A model generated the notes under the pieces. That model was not told the DNA's origin, made no database searches, and was given only the letters and a program-made list of their open reading frames with translations. This document shows positions 10,281 through 20,129 of a stretch of 64,000 bases of DNA, one piece after another. A program made the position numbers and the translations under genes. The stretch is from Liopterus haemorrhoidalis. Its lineage: Eukaryota > Arthropoda > Insecta > Coleoptera > Dytiscidae. The stretch covers positions 145,664,419 to 145,728,418 of the forward strand of contig OZ020611.1 in assembly GCA_963971575.1 (NCBI GenBank), read 5' to 3'. Position 1 is the stretch's first letter. Every line of letters begins with the position of its first letter.

Positions 10281-11031
10281 TATGCTCCGAGCTACAGATA
10301 GTTCAAGAGTAAAGATGTAAAAGTATTTAAATCAAAATGGAAGCAACTTGAAACAATTAAATAGAAATACCTTACTTTCATGTCCTTATAAAGAATACAA
10401 CTTTTTGTAAACCGGAAGAGATATGAAAAAATATTTAAGTAAAATTAATTATTTCTTTTCAAAAGCTTTATCCAAAAATATCTAATACGATATACATTTC
10501 CATTAAAAAAATCAAAGTTGTTCTCGATATCCTGTATATACAGTCACTTCTCGAGTTACGACCACCTCGACTTACGACCATTCCCACTTACGACGAAAAA
10601 ATTTCATAAACAAATTTAAAAAAATTATAATTTTTTTATAGTTTTCGTTAAATACATATCTTTTGTTTAGCGTTCGTCGTCCAAATAAATAAATAATCGG
10701 ACACAATGTCGTAATAACTAGCTATTAATTTTGATGTACATATATGTCTATTATAATTATATTATTTATTTTTGTCTAAAATTCGACTTACGACCGAAGT
10801 TGTGGAAACGAACCCCGTCATAAGTCGAGGAGTGACTGTACTCTGTATATTTTATTACGGGCAATACTTCTTTTTAAATTTTTTATTTTCTACGCGCGTA
10901 CGTTCTGCTGAAGACGTTTCGTAAATACGTTTTCTGTGTAAGAAGTCTACAATAAAAAATAAACATTATATTTTCTTATTGGCGGACCACTAAAAAACAT
11001 CTGGTGGGCTGCCAGTAGCCAACCCGTGGTA
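10281..11031 (-). mobile_element. hAT-family relic related to the 29917 and 52779 elements, split by a pogo MITE
   Basis: The reverse complement of 10281-10540 matches internal sequence of 30200-30380 and 52990-53300: CTGTAGCTCGGAGC, an interval, then a TATCGAGAACAACT-like box. Sequence after the 10541-10838 insertion continues the match only loosely. A hAT-like terminus (ACGGGTTGGCTACTGGCAGC on the minus strand) lies near 11030. Clean ends and a target duplication were not found. Confidence 0.5.
10541..10838. mobile_element. Pogo/Tigger-type MITE
   Basis: The left terminus CAGTCACTTCTCGAGTTACG and the right terminus (reverse complement CAGTCACTCCTCGACTTATG) are near-identical TIRs. The flanking TA dinucleotides at 10539-10540 and 10839-10840 fit a TA target duplication. 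CAGT...TCGA...TACG termini are typical of pogo-like elements. At 298 bp it has no coding capacity. Confidence 0.85.
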
Positions 11032-11484
11032 GAAAGACAAATACATGATTGGCAAAGTAAGATTTTCTGGCGTTATCTACGAAATCTCTAAAATTGTGTT
11101 ATTGAAATTATGTCATTAATATTATCTTTGTGATAATGGTAGTGAGCTTATCGAAATAATAAAACAAGAAAATTGTATCCTTTATAATAATTGCACAAAT
11201 CATATCTGAGTTGGGAAGTAAATTGGAATTGAAGAGGTGAAATCGATGCCATAAATTAGAATGCCATTAACTCGGAGTTCAATTTAAACTGGTACATATT
11301 TTAATTTAACGCTTTAGCATTGTTCCTCCACCTCTTCCTTTTCCTTCGCCTGTTCCTGCCTTTTCATTAATATTAATAATTGGAATATACTTACAAATAA
11401 AACAATTTATCTTTAATAATTTCAGATCAGCGCTGACTTTCGACATTAATGCAAATTATTATGATAAATAAAAAATAAATAATT

Positions 11485-11530
11485 GTTGAGTGTGAATTTT
11501 CACACATTTTAGGGTTTCGAAGTTGCATTT
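11485..11530 (-). repeat. HINE-A 3'-terminal fragment
   Basis: GTGTGAATTTTCACAC followed by AGGGTTTCGAAG is the hairpin and sub-terminal repeat that closes HINE-A copies elsewhere. Only this end is present. Confidence 0.6.
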
Positions 11531-11533
11531 AAT

Positions 11534-13157
11534 TGTCGGGAGTCGGGAGTCGGCAGTCGGCAGTCGGGAGCTTATACTCCTCGGAGTTGAAGCTTTTTGG
11601 ATGAGTCGGAAGTCGGAGTCGAGAATTCGATAAACTATCGACTTCCAACTCTTTATTTGAATTTTATTAAGGTTGATAACAAAATTAAAACAAAATAACT
11701 ATATTACCAGGATTTTTTAAATAACGGAAATGGGTACATCATTTTGTTTTTTGGTTCAAGAACGAAAACGAAATTGGAAATATTCAGTACCGGTTTTCAA
11801 TATTCTCCAGTTTATAATTTGATTAAAATTTCTGGATATTTATAGTCTTAGGTTGTAACGATCTCCAGAATTATTTCATGTTTCATGTTGGTAACCAAAA
11901 TATAAATGTCAAAAAGAAAAAGTCTAAATTAAAAATTTCAAAATCTAATATATCCAAAATTTTTTATTAAGAATATTATACATAGTACATACATAATACT
12001 TTATTAGAATCAATAATTTATAATACAAATGTAGCATAATTAATTTTTATAATTAAGTATCGAAAAAGTTAACATTTTTCATGACAATTTTAAGCAATTG
12101 AAATATAACAAATTACAATCATAAGCTAATATGCATAGGGAAAAAATTCAAATATATAAATATATATATATATAAAAGAGCAAAAAAGTAATAATAATAA
12201 AATAAAATATGTAACTAACTAAAACAACAGTAATGGTAAATAATGACGAGAATTTAGAGTAAGATTTGCTTAGTTATTTTATGCTTATATTTTTTAAACG
12301 GTTCGTGTAATTTATGTTTTCCAATATCTTGAATAAGAGGACTATCATTAAAGGGACATTTAGCAAAGAATTTTTCGGTTAACTGGAAAATAAAGTCTTT
12401 TGTTAATTGAATATTTAACTCTTCATGGATATCTATTTTTTTATATCTAGGATAATTTCCAACCAATCTAAGACTTTTATTTTGGATCACCTAATTTTTT
12501 TTACAATTAGAACAGGACGTATTACTCCAGACAGGACAAGCATAAGTTAAAGTCCGTCGAATGCAGGTTTTATACAGAAGAATTTTGTTTTTTAGTGGAA
12601 GTCTTGAATTTCGATTGAGTCGCGGAAATAATTTGTGCATAGCAGTTGTTGCAGTTCTGCAAATAATACCTATTTGTATGTTTAGTAAAATTTAATTTCT
12701 GGTCCATGTTAACTCCCAAATATTTAATGTTTGATTTCCATTCTAAATCAGAATTTTGAATTGAAATGTTTCTTCTAAGATTTGGTCTACGCCTTGTGAA
12801 TAAAATAGCCTCACTTTTAGATTCATTAATTTTGATTTTCCATTTAGTCTTATATTTAATAAATTTCACAGCAGCTTGTTCCAATAACAAAATAATTTTG
12901 TGACAGGAAACGAACTGCAGTTTGCAACTTAGGAAGCAAGATGCCTAACCACTGTACCATAAAGTCATGTATTAAGAATGACACACATACTCAAGATGTA
13001 ATGAAAATGACATTTTAAAATGATAGCTCACCCCAACCTAAAATATTTAATTTAATTAGTATTTATAAGTGATAGGAGCTTGGAGTCGGAGTCGGTGTCA
13101 ATTCTCAAAAATACCGACTCGGGAGTCATTTATTTTTCTGCTGACTCCCCATCCCTG
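11534..13157 (-). mobile_element. hAT relic with GGGAGTC heptamer repeats, containing a LINE fragment
   Basis: The right terminus, reverse-complemented, reads CAGGGATGGGGAGTCAG and is followed by GACTCC/GAGTCGG repeats. The left region (11534-11620) has the same degenerate GTCGGGA heptamer array. This CAGGG-plus-GAGTC pattern fits a hAT family with repeat-rich subterminal regions. The left CAGGG end and target duplication are lost. A LINE RT relic lies inside at 12254-12895. Confidence 0.5.
12254..12895 (-). pseudogene. Jockey-type LINE RT fragment
   Basis: On the minus strand, 12890-12570 encodes KWKIKINESKSEAILFTRRR, then SDLEWKSNIKYLGVNMDQKL-like sequence and NFTKHT, the post-palm region of jockey RTs (the usual KTxxxxF..R and YLGVxLDxxLxFxxHI boxes). 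A frameshift leads to MIQNKSLRLVGNYPRYKK (12490 on), equivalent to the QNxxLRxixnAPWY box. The palm is absent and no 3' tail could be fixed. Confidence 0.78.
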
Positions 13158-13267
13158 ATAAAAACACAAGCTTTTGACTTCTTTAAATAAAATTTTAAAA
13201 TATTGAGTTTTAAAAATATCAAATACATCATTATTCTTGGGGAGACATTGTCATTTACCTTTACATA

Positions 13268-13448
13268 AGGCTATTCCAAACAATTAGGCGGAACTAACTG
13301 AAATTTTAATTTTTGTAAATTGTCATTAGCTATTTTTTTATATATTGAAGTTGGCTTTTCCTGAACAAAATGATCAAAAGCTTCAATCAATCTGTAAAAA
13401 TTACTGTATTTGAAAATCTAGTTCAGCTTAATCGTTTGGAATAGGCTT
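13268..13448. mobile_element. TA-flanked MITE, copy 1 of the AGGCTATTCCAAACAATTAG family
   Basis: The left TIR AGGCTATTCCAAACAATTAG is mirrored by CTAATT/CTTAATCGTTTGGAATA-type sequence at the right end. TA lies at both flanks. The full length matches 54492-54678, including TATATTGAAGTTGG and TTTTCCTGAACAAAATGATC. TIR cores resemble those of 34757-35162, suggesting one superfamily of mariner-like MITEs. Confidence 0.8.
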
Positions 13449-13525
13449 TAAATGTAACTCTTTGGTAGCAATTTTTAAATATATTGATAAATATACAAAA
13501 TGAAAACAAAATACTTCTTATTAGG

Positions 13526-14486
13526 GTTTTGTAAGTATGACCAAAACACCCTTATATCGTAATTTTGTCGTCTGTCTGATTGTCTGTCTGTCTGTTCGGT
13601 AAAAATTGTAGCCAAATGGCTAAACCTAGAGAGTTGAAATTTGGCATGCTTATACAACTCTTTGACCCGCACATAGGAAAAATACTAAAACATCTATTCC
13701 CCTAAAAATATAAACAAATTTCAAAAATATCAAATATCATATCAAACATATCAAAAAAAAAATTTTTTTTAAATTCTTATTGAGTAGGGTATCATATGAA
13801 AACCCTTAATACGTGAATTAACGATCAAAACTTTATTTTTGCAAAATAAATTATTTTGATGCGATTTTTGCCAAAATTGTGCAAAAAAAATTTGTCCCAC
13901 GCCCTGTAGCCCAGATGCTTTAAACTAAAAATCTGAAAAAAGTAATGTACATTGGTGTGAACCGGAATAGTTCAACTGAAATTTTTGACCAGATATTTTC
14001 AAAAAATAACGCATTTTTTATGTTTCTTTGTTGACGATGTACAAAAGTTATAGTTATGTAACAAACACACTATACTAGAAGGCGTATTCTGATCTAATGG
14101 TTAGCTCGATCGCTTGCTACGCAGCAAACTAGGGTTCGCTCCCGGGCACAGGAGACAATTTTATTTTTTGTTTTTTTCCATTTTTATTTTGTTACAATTC
14201 TAATTACATACTGACAAATGTTGTATTTAATTTTTAACAGCGTAAATTTAATAGACAATTGGAATTGTTGGAATTATATTTTCATTCTATGTGTCATTTA
14301 TACGAAACCAGAGGGGCGGAGCATATGACTTAAAACAACTAATGGAAGCCATAAGCGCAATTTTCAAAATCTTAATGAACCTTGCTATATAAAAAAAATA
14401 CTGCAGATATTTAGAAACCTAAATAATGGTATTAGGTATTCGAATTAACAAAAAAATATTTTAATATAAAATTTGTTTTTAAAGCT
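13526..14486 (+). mobile_element. HINE-A copy A1 (DINE-1-like, Helentron-derived) with tRNA-like module
   Basis: It starts with TTAGGGTTTTGTAAGTATGA, then a GTCT-rich microsatellite (13565-13592), CCAAATGGCTAAACC and TTTGGCATGCTTATAC. It continues through the CCTGTAGCCCAGATG block and a tRNA-like module (A box TGATCTAATGG at 14090, B-box-like GGTTCGCTCC at 14133). The right half follows (GAGGGGCGGAGC, GCAATTTTCAAAAT, TTGCTATATAAAAA). The 3' hairpin is missing because the right end is overrun near 14486. Confidence 0.8.
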
Positions 14487-14489
14487 CTT

Positions 14490-15028
14490 AAATATATCTA
14501 TTTAAAAATAGAGATCAGGACTTTGTTTTTTTAGGTCTTCACTTGTATTTTAGAAGTGAGGACCTTTTTAGGGTTTTGTAGGTATGACCAAAACACCCTT
14601 ATACCGTCATTTTGTCGTCTGTCTGTCTGTCTGTCTGTCTGTTCGGTAAAAACTGTAGCCAAACGGCTAAAGCTAAAGAGTTGAAATTTGGCATGCTTAT
14701 ACAAGTCTTTGACCCGCACAAAGGAAAAATACAAAAACATCTAAAAAACATATCCCACTAAAAATATGAACAAATATGTGCTCATCAAAAAAAAAATATA
14801 TTTTTTAAAATTCTGAGTAGGGTATCAAATGAAATAAACAAAAAAATATTTTAACATAAAATTTGTTTTTAAAGCTTTTAGATTACCAGACGATAAATTA
14901 TTTTAAAAATATCGTTCATTACCGTGATTACTACAGGGCAAAATTTGTCCTACACACTCAGCATGCTGCCTTCACTTATTATATACCTGCGAAACCCTGC
15001 AATATGTGAAAATACACACTTCACATCA
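14490..15028 (+). mobile_element. Composite fragment: hAT segment plus deleted HINE-A copy A2
   Basis: 14490-14567 (ending AAGTGAGGACCTTTTT) is the reverse complement of 60412-60500, which lies in the hAT at 59828. The adjoining HINE-A copy (14568-15028) shares with the copy inside that hAT the same internal deletion, joining the GGTATCAAATGAA block directly to AACAAAAAAATATTTTAACA. Both copies lack the tRNA-like module. It ends with ATACCTGCGAAACCCT and a hairpin (TGTGAAAATACACA). Confidence 0.75.
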
Positions 15029-15225
15029 AATTTGTCAAACTAAATTCAAAAAATTTCTTTTAGAAAATGGGATGGTATTATAACTTAGAAGTAAAAATGT
15101 AAAAATGTAAAAAAAAAAATAAGAATTAGTTGCATATTTACAATAAATAAAAGTGTAAAGAAGTAAATAGTTAACTCATGAGTAGAATTCACAAATGAAA
15201 ACCGTATTGTCGCAGCCACTGCTTA

Positions 15226-15807
15226 ATGGCGCATCTACATCGAGGCAACATGGTAGCATGCGACATGTCAAACGGTTGCATGCTACCAATGTGCAGTGGT
15301 CTGATGGGAGCCGAGCATGTTGCTTGGCGGTTAACATCAAAGAGTTTTCGGGCGACACGCTACCAGTTCTGAAAGCCACATGTTCGTCATTTTGATATTT
15401 GATAGTTGTTATTATAGAAGTATTTGTTTTTTAAATTAACTAGTGTTGTAACCATTGCTGTATCAACAAAAATTATATAGCAACTTAAATTTATTTAAGA
15501 TAAGTGAGTAAATATAAGTTTTGATAAAATAGAGTATCAGAAATAATGATAAAAATAATTAAGTAAGGTTATGTTTTTGTTATAGAATTAAAATTTGTTG
15601 TAAAATAGTATAAATTAGCTTGATATTATTTATAGTTATAAAATGTAATAATATTTTTGCGATCTGTCATATTTATTCAGTAAACTGACAGATCTCGCAA
15701 CAATAAACAGTAGCACGCTCCCAGTGTTGGTGTAGACACTAGCTTGTCAATGCGACATGGGCTGACTTGTCGTATGCTACCATGTTGCCTCAATGTAGAC
15801 GCGCCAT
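15226..15807. mobile_element. MITE with about 45-bp terminal inverted repeats
   Basis: The left end ATGGCGCATCTACATCGAGG and the right end (reverse complement ATGGCGCGTCTACATTGAGG) are followed by matching CAACATGGTAGCATNCGACA. An internal hairpin GATCTGTCA...TGACAGATC lies near 15661-15694. The short ORFs on both strands at 15176-15395 are by-products of the TIR. Superfamily is not assigned: the target duplication is unclear. Confidence 0.75.
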
Positions 15808-16125
15808 AAGACGAGAGACCATTCTTTGTATATTACACATACAACTCAAAGTTCTCCTGCGTTTGAGTTCCTGATTGTCTCACAACAGAAGATGCAATCA
15901 ACATCTTTTTCAAGTCTGTTCAACCACTTCTTGGAACGTTCTGTTTCCAGATGGAACGTTGTGGAGGTCATTGCTAGAACTTTCTATTTCTTCTTCTTTT
16001 GAGAAACAGCTTGCGATTTACCTATGGAATATTTTTCTTTTTCTGCAGTGTTATAGGCGTTTTTGAACCTATGTTGTTTCCCACTTTATTTTGTTTTTTA
16101 TATATTTGTTTATATTTTATTCGCT

Positions 16126-16158
16126 ATGCGTTAAAAATTCACACTTCACATCAATTTT
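16126..16158 (+). repeat. HINE-A 3' tail immediately upstream of copy A3
   Basis: AAAAATTCACACTTCACATC followed by AATTTTT is the 3'-terminal sequence of HINE-A. It abuts the 5' start of A3 directly, a head-to-tail arrangement in which the upstream copy is reduced to its last 30 bp or so. Confidence 0.65.
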
Positions 16159-16206
16159 TAGGGTTTTGTAGGTATGACCAAAAAACCCTTATACCGTCAT
16201 TTTGTC

Positions 16207-16240
<34 letters not shown>

Positions 16241-17232
16241 TCGGTAAAAATTGTAGCCAAACGGCTAAATCTAGAGAGTTGAAATTTGGCATGCTTATAC
16301 AACTCTTTGACCCGCACATAGGAAAAATACTAAAACATCTAAACAACATATCCCCCTAAAAATATAAACAAATATGTGCTCATCGAAAACCAAAATATAT
16401 TTTTTTAATTCTGAGTAGGGTATCAAATGAAAGCCCTTAGTACGTGGATTAACGATCAAATTTTTATTTTTGCAAAATAAATTATTTTGATGCGATTCTT
16501 GCCAAAATTGTGCAAAAAAATTTTTGTCCCACACCCTGTAGCCCAGATGGTTTAAACTAAAAATCTGAAAAAAATCTAAGTAATGTACATTGGTGTGAAC
16601 CGGTATAGTACAACAGGAATTTTTGATCAGATTATGTTTTTGGAAAATAACGCATTTTTTGTGGTTTTTAACTACAATATGTAACATTTTTAATCCACTA
16701 TTTAAGACGGTAAACCAGTGAACATCTATAGTCCAGTGGTAATGTTATCGCTTAGTATTGCAACTTACGAAGCGATAACGTTCGAACCACTGTTCGAATC
16801 CCGACAATTTTTATTTTTTCTGTTTTTTTTGCATTTTTATTTTGTTTAAATTATTTTGTCAAAATTCTAGTTACATTTTGGCAAATGTTGCATTTCATTT
16901 TTAAAAGCATAAATGTAGTAACCAGTGGGAAGTGTTAAATTATAATTTAATTCTATGTTTCAATGTATACGAAATCAGAGGGGCGGAGTTTATGACTTAA
17001 ACAACCAATGGAAGCCGTAGGCGCAATTTTCAAAATATTAATGAACCTTGCTATATAAAAAAATACTGCAAATATTTAGAAACCCAAATAATGGTATTAG
17101 GCATTCGAATTAAAATTAATAAAAAAATATTTTAGCATAAAATTTGTTTTGGCATCCCAAATAATCATCATTCACTTACTAAATACCTGCGAAACCCTGA
17201 AATGTGTGAAAATTCACACTTCACATAAATTT
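16159..17232 (+). mobile_element. HINE-A copy A3, full length, with tRNA-like module
   Basis: The 5' sub-terminal repeat AGGGTTTTGTAGGTAT is mirrored at the 3' side by ATACCTGCGAAACCCT (14 of 16 complementary). A 3' hairpin GTGTGAAAATTCACAC and CTTCACATAAATTTTTT follow. (GTCT)n lies at about 16208-16240. The internal module has a pol III-type A box, TAGTCCAGTGG (16729-16739), and a B box, GTTCGAATCC (16792-16801). Sub-terminal inverted repeats, a GTCY microsatellite and a 3' palindrome are the hallmarks of DINE-1/HINE elements. No transposase is encoded, and the minus-strand ORF at 16295-16687 is fortuitous. Confidence 0.85.
16729..16801 (+). promoter_or_regulatory. tRNA-like module with A-box and B-box motifs in HINE-A3
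   Basis: TAGTCCAGTGG matches the eukaryotic A box (TRGYNNARYNGG, one base shorter) and GTTCGAATCC matches the B box exactly. Between them a perfect 10-bp inverted repeat, GTTATCGCTT/AAGCGATAAC, could form a stem. The T tract that ends pol III transcripts is present downstream (AATTTTTATTTTTTC). It does not fold as a convincing cloverleaf, so it is not called a tRNA gene. Confidence 0.55.
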
Positions 17233-17234
17233 TT

Positions 17235-17670
17235 TTAATTATTAACACGGAACAATATCAAAATTGTTTTACAATAGTTGTATCGGAGTGTTCTGAATCT
17301 ATATCTATTGAAACAAAGTTAGTTTAGAATAAATTTATTTTTAAATTAAAATGCATCAGTGATCTTTTTCTTCCTCAGTACAAATAACGATGCAGTATAT
17401 TGGAGAAAAGGATGTTTACCATCAGTGGAACAAAGAACCGAAGTATAATGCAAACTACTTCAGTTACGTTTTATTTCAAGAGACAATGATGTTTCCCAAA
17501 AAATAAAACTCAAGTGTGTTTTACCGGTGGCTTTAAAGAAACTAACTTTGGAAGCTATTGTAATATTTCCAACTCCATCTGTAGAATGAAAACAAACTTA
17601 CAACCAGTAAGCAATGAACCGTTTCTTATTTATTGTCTACATTGTAATCTGCTTAGTAATTTTATATTTT
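17235..17670. other. Unassigned interval between HINE-A3 and mariner copies
   Basis: AT-rich sequence without a long ORF, TIR or recognised repeat. An AATAAA lies near 17330. Confidence 0.5.
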
Positions 17671-17672
17671 TA

Positions 17673-18178
17673 TCAGATCGTCAAGGATGAAATTTGTAGT
17701 TAATAATATTGCCAACTTTAACAGCTTATTATTTGACATTGGCGAAATATTTTACCATTCTGTTTTTTTTTTTTTTTTTGTAAATTTACACATCTAGTCT
17801 GTTTAAAGAAATCATTTTATGCTCGAAAAAATATCAAAAACTTTTTTAAAAAATTAATTTTGTTGAAAATGAAATGGTCGGAAATTCGCACTATTATGAA
17901 GTATTAGTTCTTACGTGGAACTACGGCATCGCAGACTGCCCGAAACATTTATAGTGTATTTGGCTCTAATGTTACTACGCAACAGACAATATAAAAATAG
18001 TTCGCCAAATTTCGTTCAGGAAACTTAAAAAAAAAAACTGGCTCATCGATCACAGCAGAAATATACTGTAACCAACTGGACGAAATGATGCAAAAACTTA
18101 AGAAAAACAGCCTAGATTGGTCAACAGATCGACTCCTATCTTATTGCAAGATGATTGCAAGATGACACATTGAAGTTC
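17673..18178 (+). mobile_element. Deleted mariner element, copy I (N-terminal half only)
   Basis: The 5' TIR TCAGATCGTCAAGGATGAAA follows a TA. It is the counterpart of the TIRs at 18181 and 19368. The HTH-encoding region around 17870-17990 matches copy II (GGTCGGAAATTCGCACTATT, TGGAACTACGGCATCGCAGA) but contains stops. The internal deletion joint (CTGGCTCATCGATCACAGCA) is the same as in copy II, so both descend from one deleted master. Copy I is truncated at about 18178, where the TIR of copy II starts. Confidence 0.8.
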
Positions 18179-18249
18179 TATCAGATCGTCAAGGATGAAA
18201 TTTGCAAATAATATTGCCAACTTTTAACAGCTTATTATTTGACATTGGC

Positions 18250-18565
18250 TTAATACAGAGCGATCAAGAAATCTTGTCCGTTATGCAACACTTGTCAGAA
18301 ACATTTAGTTATCAAACTTATTTCCAAGGGAATGTACACATAGGCGTACATTCTATTTTTATTACCTTATACGAATTGATTATTAAATGAACACTATTTT
18401 TCTCTACACGCCAATGAGTTGACAACAGGTATTAAGTTAGGAACACATTTCCGTAGTTTCTCGGGTGAGTTCGGCCAAACAAAGTAATCTGATTGGTTCT
18501 TTGTTAAATTGGGATTTTCAGCTGTGGATTAGAATACTGTTTTGATATTTTTAAACTCATTGTTT
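18250..18565 (+). repeat. Element D, copy 1 (inverted relative to copy 2)
   Basis: This matches the reverse complement of 19400-19686: TTAGTTATCAAACTTATTTC, ACGAATTGATTATTAAATGA, TTTTTCTCTACACGC and CTCGGGTGAGTTC. It sits between GACATTGGC and TTACYATTCTG of the mariner 5' region, as comparison with copy I shows. Its own terminal repeat on the mariner side is eroded. Confidence 0.7.
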
Positions 18566-18638
18566 ACTATTCTGTTTTTTTTTTTTTTTTTTGTTTGTTG
18601 GAAAGTTACACATCTCGCCTGTTTAAAGAAATTATTGG

Positions 18639-18642
<4 letters not shown>

Positions 18643-18711
<69 letters not shown>
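18643..18711. repeat. (TA)n microsatellite
   Basis: A run of about 34 TA units inside the mariner 5' region. The YIYI-rich ORFs across it are artefacts. Confidence 0.97.
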
Positions 18712-18715
<4 letters not shown>

Positions 18716-18718
18716 TGT

Positions 18719-19295
18719 TGAAAATTGAACGGTCGGAAATTCGCACTATTATGAAGTATGTGTTCTTACGTGGAACTACGGCATCGCAGACCGCGCGAAA
18801 CATTAATAGTGTATTTGGTGTGTTACTTCGCAGCAGACAATATCAAATTAGTACGCCAAATTTCGTACAGGTAACTTAAAAAAAAAACTGGCTCGTCGAT
18901 CACAGCAGAAATATACTGCAACCAACTGGACGAAATGATGCAAACACTTAAAGAAAAACAGCGTAGATTGGTCAACAGATCGACTCCTATCTTATTGCAT
19001 GATAACGCTAGACCACACACTGCACAAATGACTGGCAAAACTACAGGAATTGAAGTTGGAACTTCTTCATCATCCTCCATATTCACCAGACCTAGCCCCC
19101 ACTCACTACCACTTCTTCCGCAATTTGGACAACTTTTTAATAGGAAAACAGTTTAATTCCAACAATGCTGTAAAACTGGCCTTCCAAGAATTCATTGTCT
19201 CTCGTCCGCTAGGGTTTTATACAACCGGCCTGAACAACCTGCGGCTTAAATGGCAAAAGTGTATAGACAATATGGGTGCGTACTATCATGAATAA
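18719..19295 (+). pseudogene. Mariner transposase, internally deleted
   Basis: The N-terminal segment (18720-18850) carries the mariner HTH: IERSEIRTIMKYVFLRG, then ASQTARNINSVFG. After a frameshift and a large internal deletion, 18990-19292 encodes PILLHDNARPHTA, holding the second catalytic Asp (LLHDNARPH). HHPPYSPDLAPTHYHFF follows; it contains YSPDLAP and replaces the usual DY/DF third Asp with HY. The end is KWQKCIDNMGAYY. The first Asp lies in the deleted part. A functional mariner transposase is about 345 residues and cuts at TA; this copy cannot. Confidence 0.85.
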
Positions 19296-19399
19296 AATAA
19301 TTCCTTATATTTGTAAGTTATCAACCAAGTTTGCATTTTTTCTACAAATTTCATCCTTGATGACCTAATATATATCTTGCAGTACGCTGTACCTTCATA

Positions 19400-19686
19400 C
19401 AGTGACATCATTAATTCCTGAGCGTTACATAATGGTAAACAATGGGTTTTAAGATATCAAAACTATATTCTAATGAACTCACCCGAGGAACAACGAAAAT
19501 TCGTTGCAAACTTAATATTTGTTATCAACTCATTTGCGTGTAGAGAAAAACAGTGTTCATTTAATAATTAATTCGTAATAAGGTAATAAAAATAAAATGT
19601 AAACATATGTGTACATGTCCTTGGAAATAAGTTTGATAACTAACTGTCAAGTATTACATAACGCTCAGGAATTAATGCTCGCACTG
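19400..19686 (-). mobile_element. Element D, copy 2: TA-flanked MITE
   Basis: The TIRs are CAGTGACATCATTAATTCCT and, from the right, CAGTGCGAGCATTAATTCCT. Both continue GAGCGTTA. TA is at both flanks (19398-19399, 19687-19688). Together with 18250-18565 it forms an inverted pair around the mariner core. CAGT-type ends with a TA duplication suggest a pogo-like non-autonomous element. Confidence 0.8.
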
Positions 19687-19689
19687 TAT

Positions 19690-20110
19690 AAAGAGTGCAC
19701 AATTGTGAAAATTACCTACTTTTTTCGGGTTTTTAAAATCTTTTTATTTTGATACGATTTTTGACAAAAATATATCCAAAATATTTTATATCCCAATATT
19801 ACTCAGAGTAATTGGTCAAAAATCTTGGTAATGCGCATCAGACGAATGGGAGCGTTCGGAAATGCCGATCAGGCGACAATGCCGATTAATAGAGTTTTTC
19901 AATAACCCGATATTTTAACGTAACGTAACAATTACCATCTAACTACCCAGTCCATTTTATGATTAACATATCCGATTTTCAGAACTGTGTTCACGAAAGT
20001 GGGGTTATTATTATTATTATTATTTATTAGCATGTGTGGCTCTCATAGACAACAAAATATACAAACAAATTTTGTAGACCAGTAGAAAAATATTTTTTTC
20101 GCGACTATAT
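19690..20110. other. Unassigned interval
   Basis: Contains a short (TTA)n run near 20008-20030 and a stretch near 19730-19790 (TTTTGATACGATTTTTGACA) that distantly recalls HINE-A internal sequence. No gene or clear element was found. Confidence 0.45.
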
Positions 20111-20129
20111 AGATATTCGTTCATTACAG

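Larger units (their letters stand above)
18181..19368 (+). mobile_element. Deleted mariner element, copy II, with both TIRs
   Basis: The 5' TIR TCAGATCGTCAAGGATGAAA and the 3' TIR (reverse complement TTAGGTCATCAAGGATGAAA) are each bounded by TA. An unrelated segment (18250-18565, element D) and a (TA)n array interrupt the 5' region. The transposase is missing its middle, joined at the same point as in copy I. Confidence 0.85.

Noticed and set aside
14085..14157. Calling the HINE-A modules as tRNA genes
   Set aside because: B-box motifs are good, but I could not build a full cloverleaf with a 7-bp acceptor stem for any copy, so they are described only as tRNA-like.
16174..16359. Cys-rich LSVCLSVCL ORFs at every GTCT array (also 21681, 32539, 51113 and antisense TDRQTDRQ frames)
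   Set aside because: They are reading frames through the GTCT microsatellite of HINE elements, not small secreted proteins.
16295..16687. Minus-strand ORF conserved between HINE-A3 and A5 (40256-40495)
   Set aside because: The similarity follows from DNA homology of the repeat; other copies have it broken and no domain is recognisable.
18595..18879. ORFs with YIYI runs on both strands (also at 42293-42584)
   Set aside because: They are translations of (TA)n arrays; only the mariner-like C-terminal part of 18595-18879 is meaningful and is annotated separately.
18250..19686. Treating the D-mariner-D block as one foldback transposon
   Set aside because: Only the right D copy has complete TIRs with TA flanks; the left copy is embedded in mariner sequence, so a composite is only a hypothesis.
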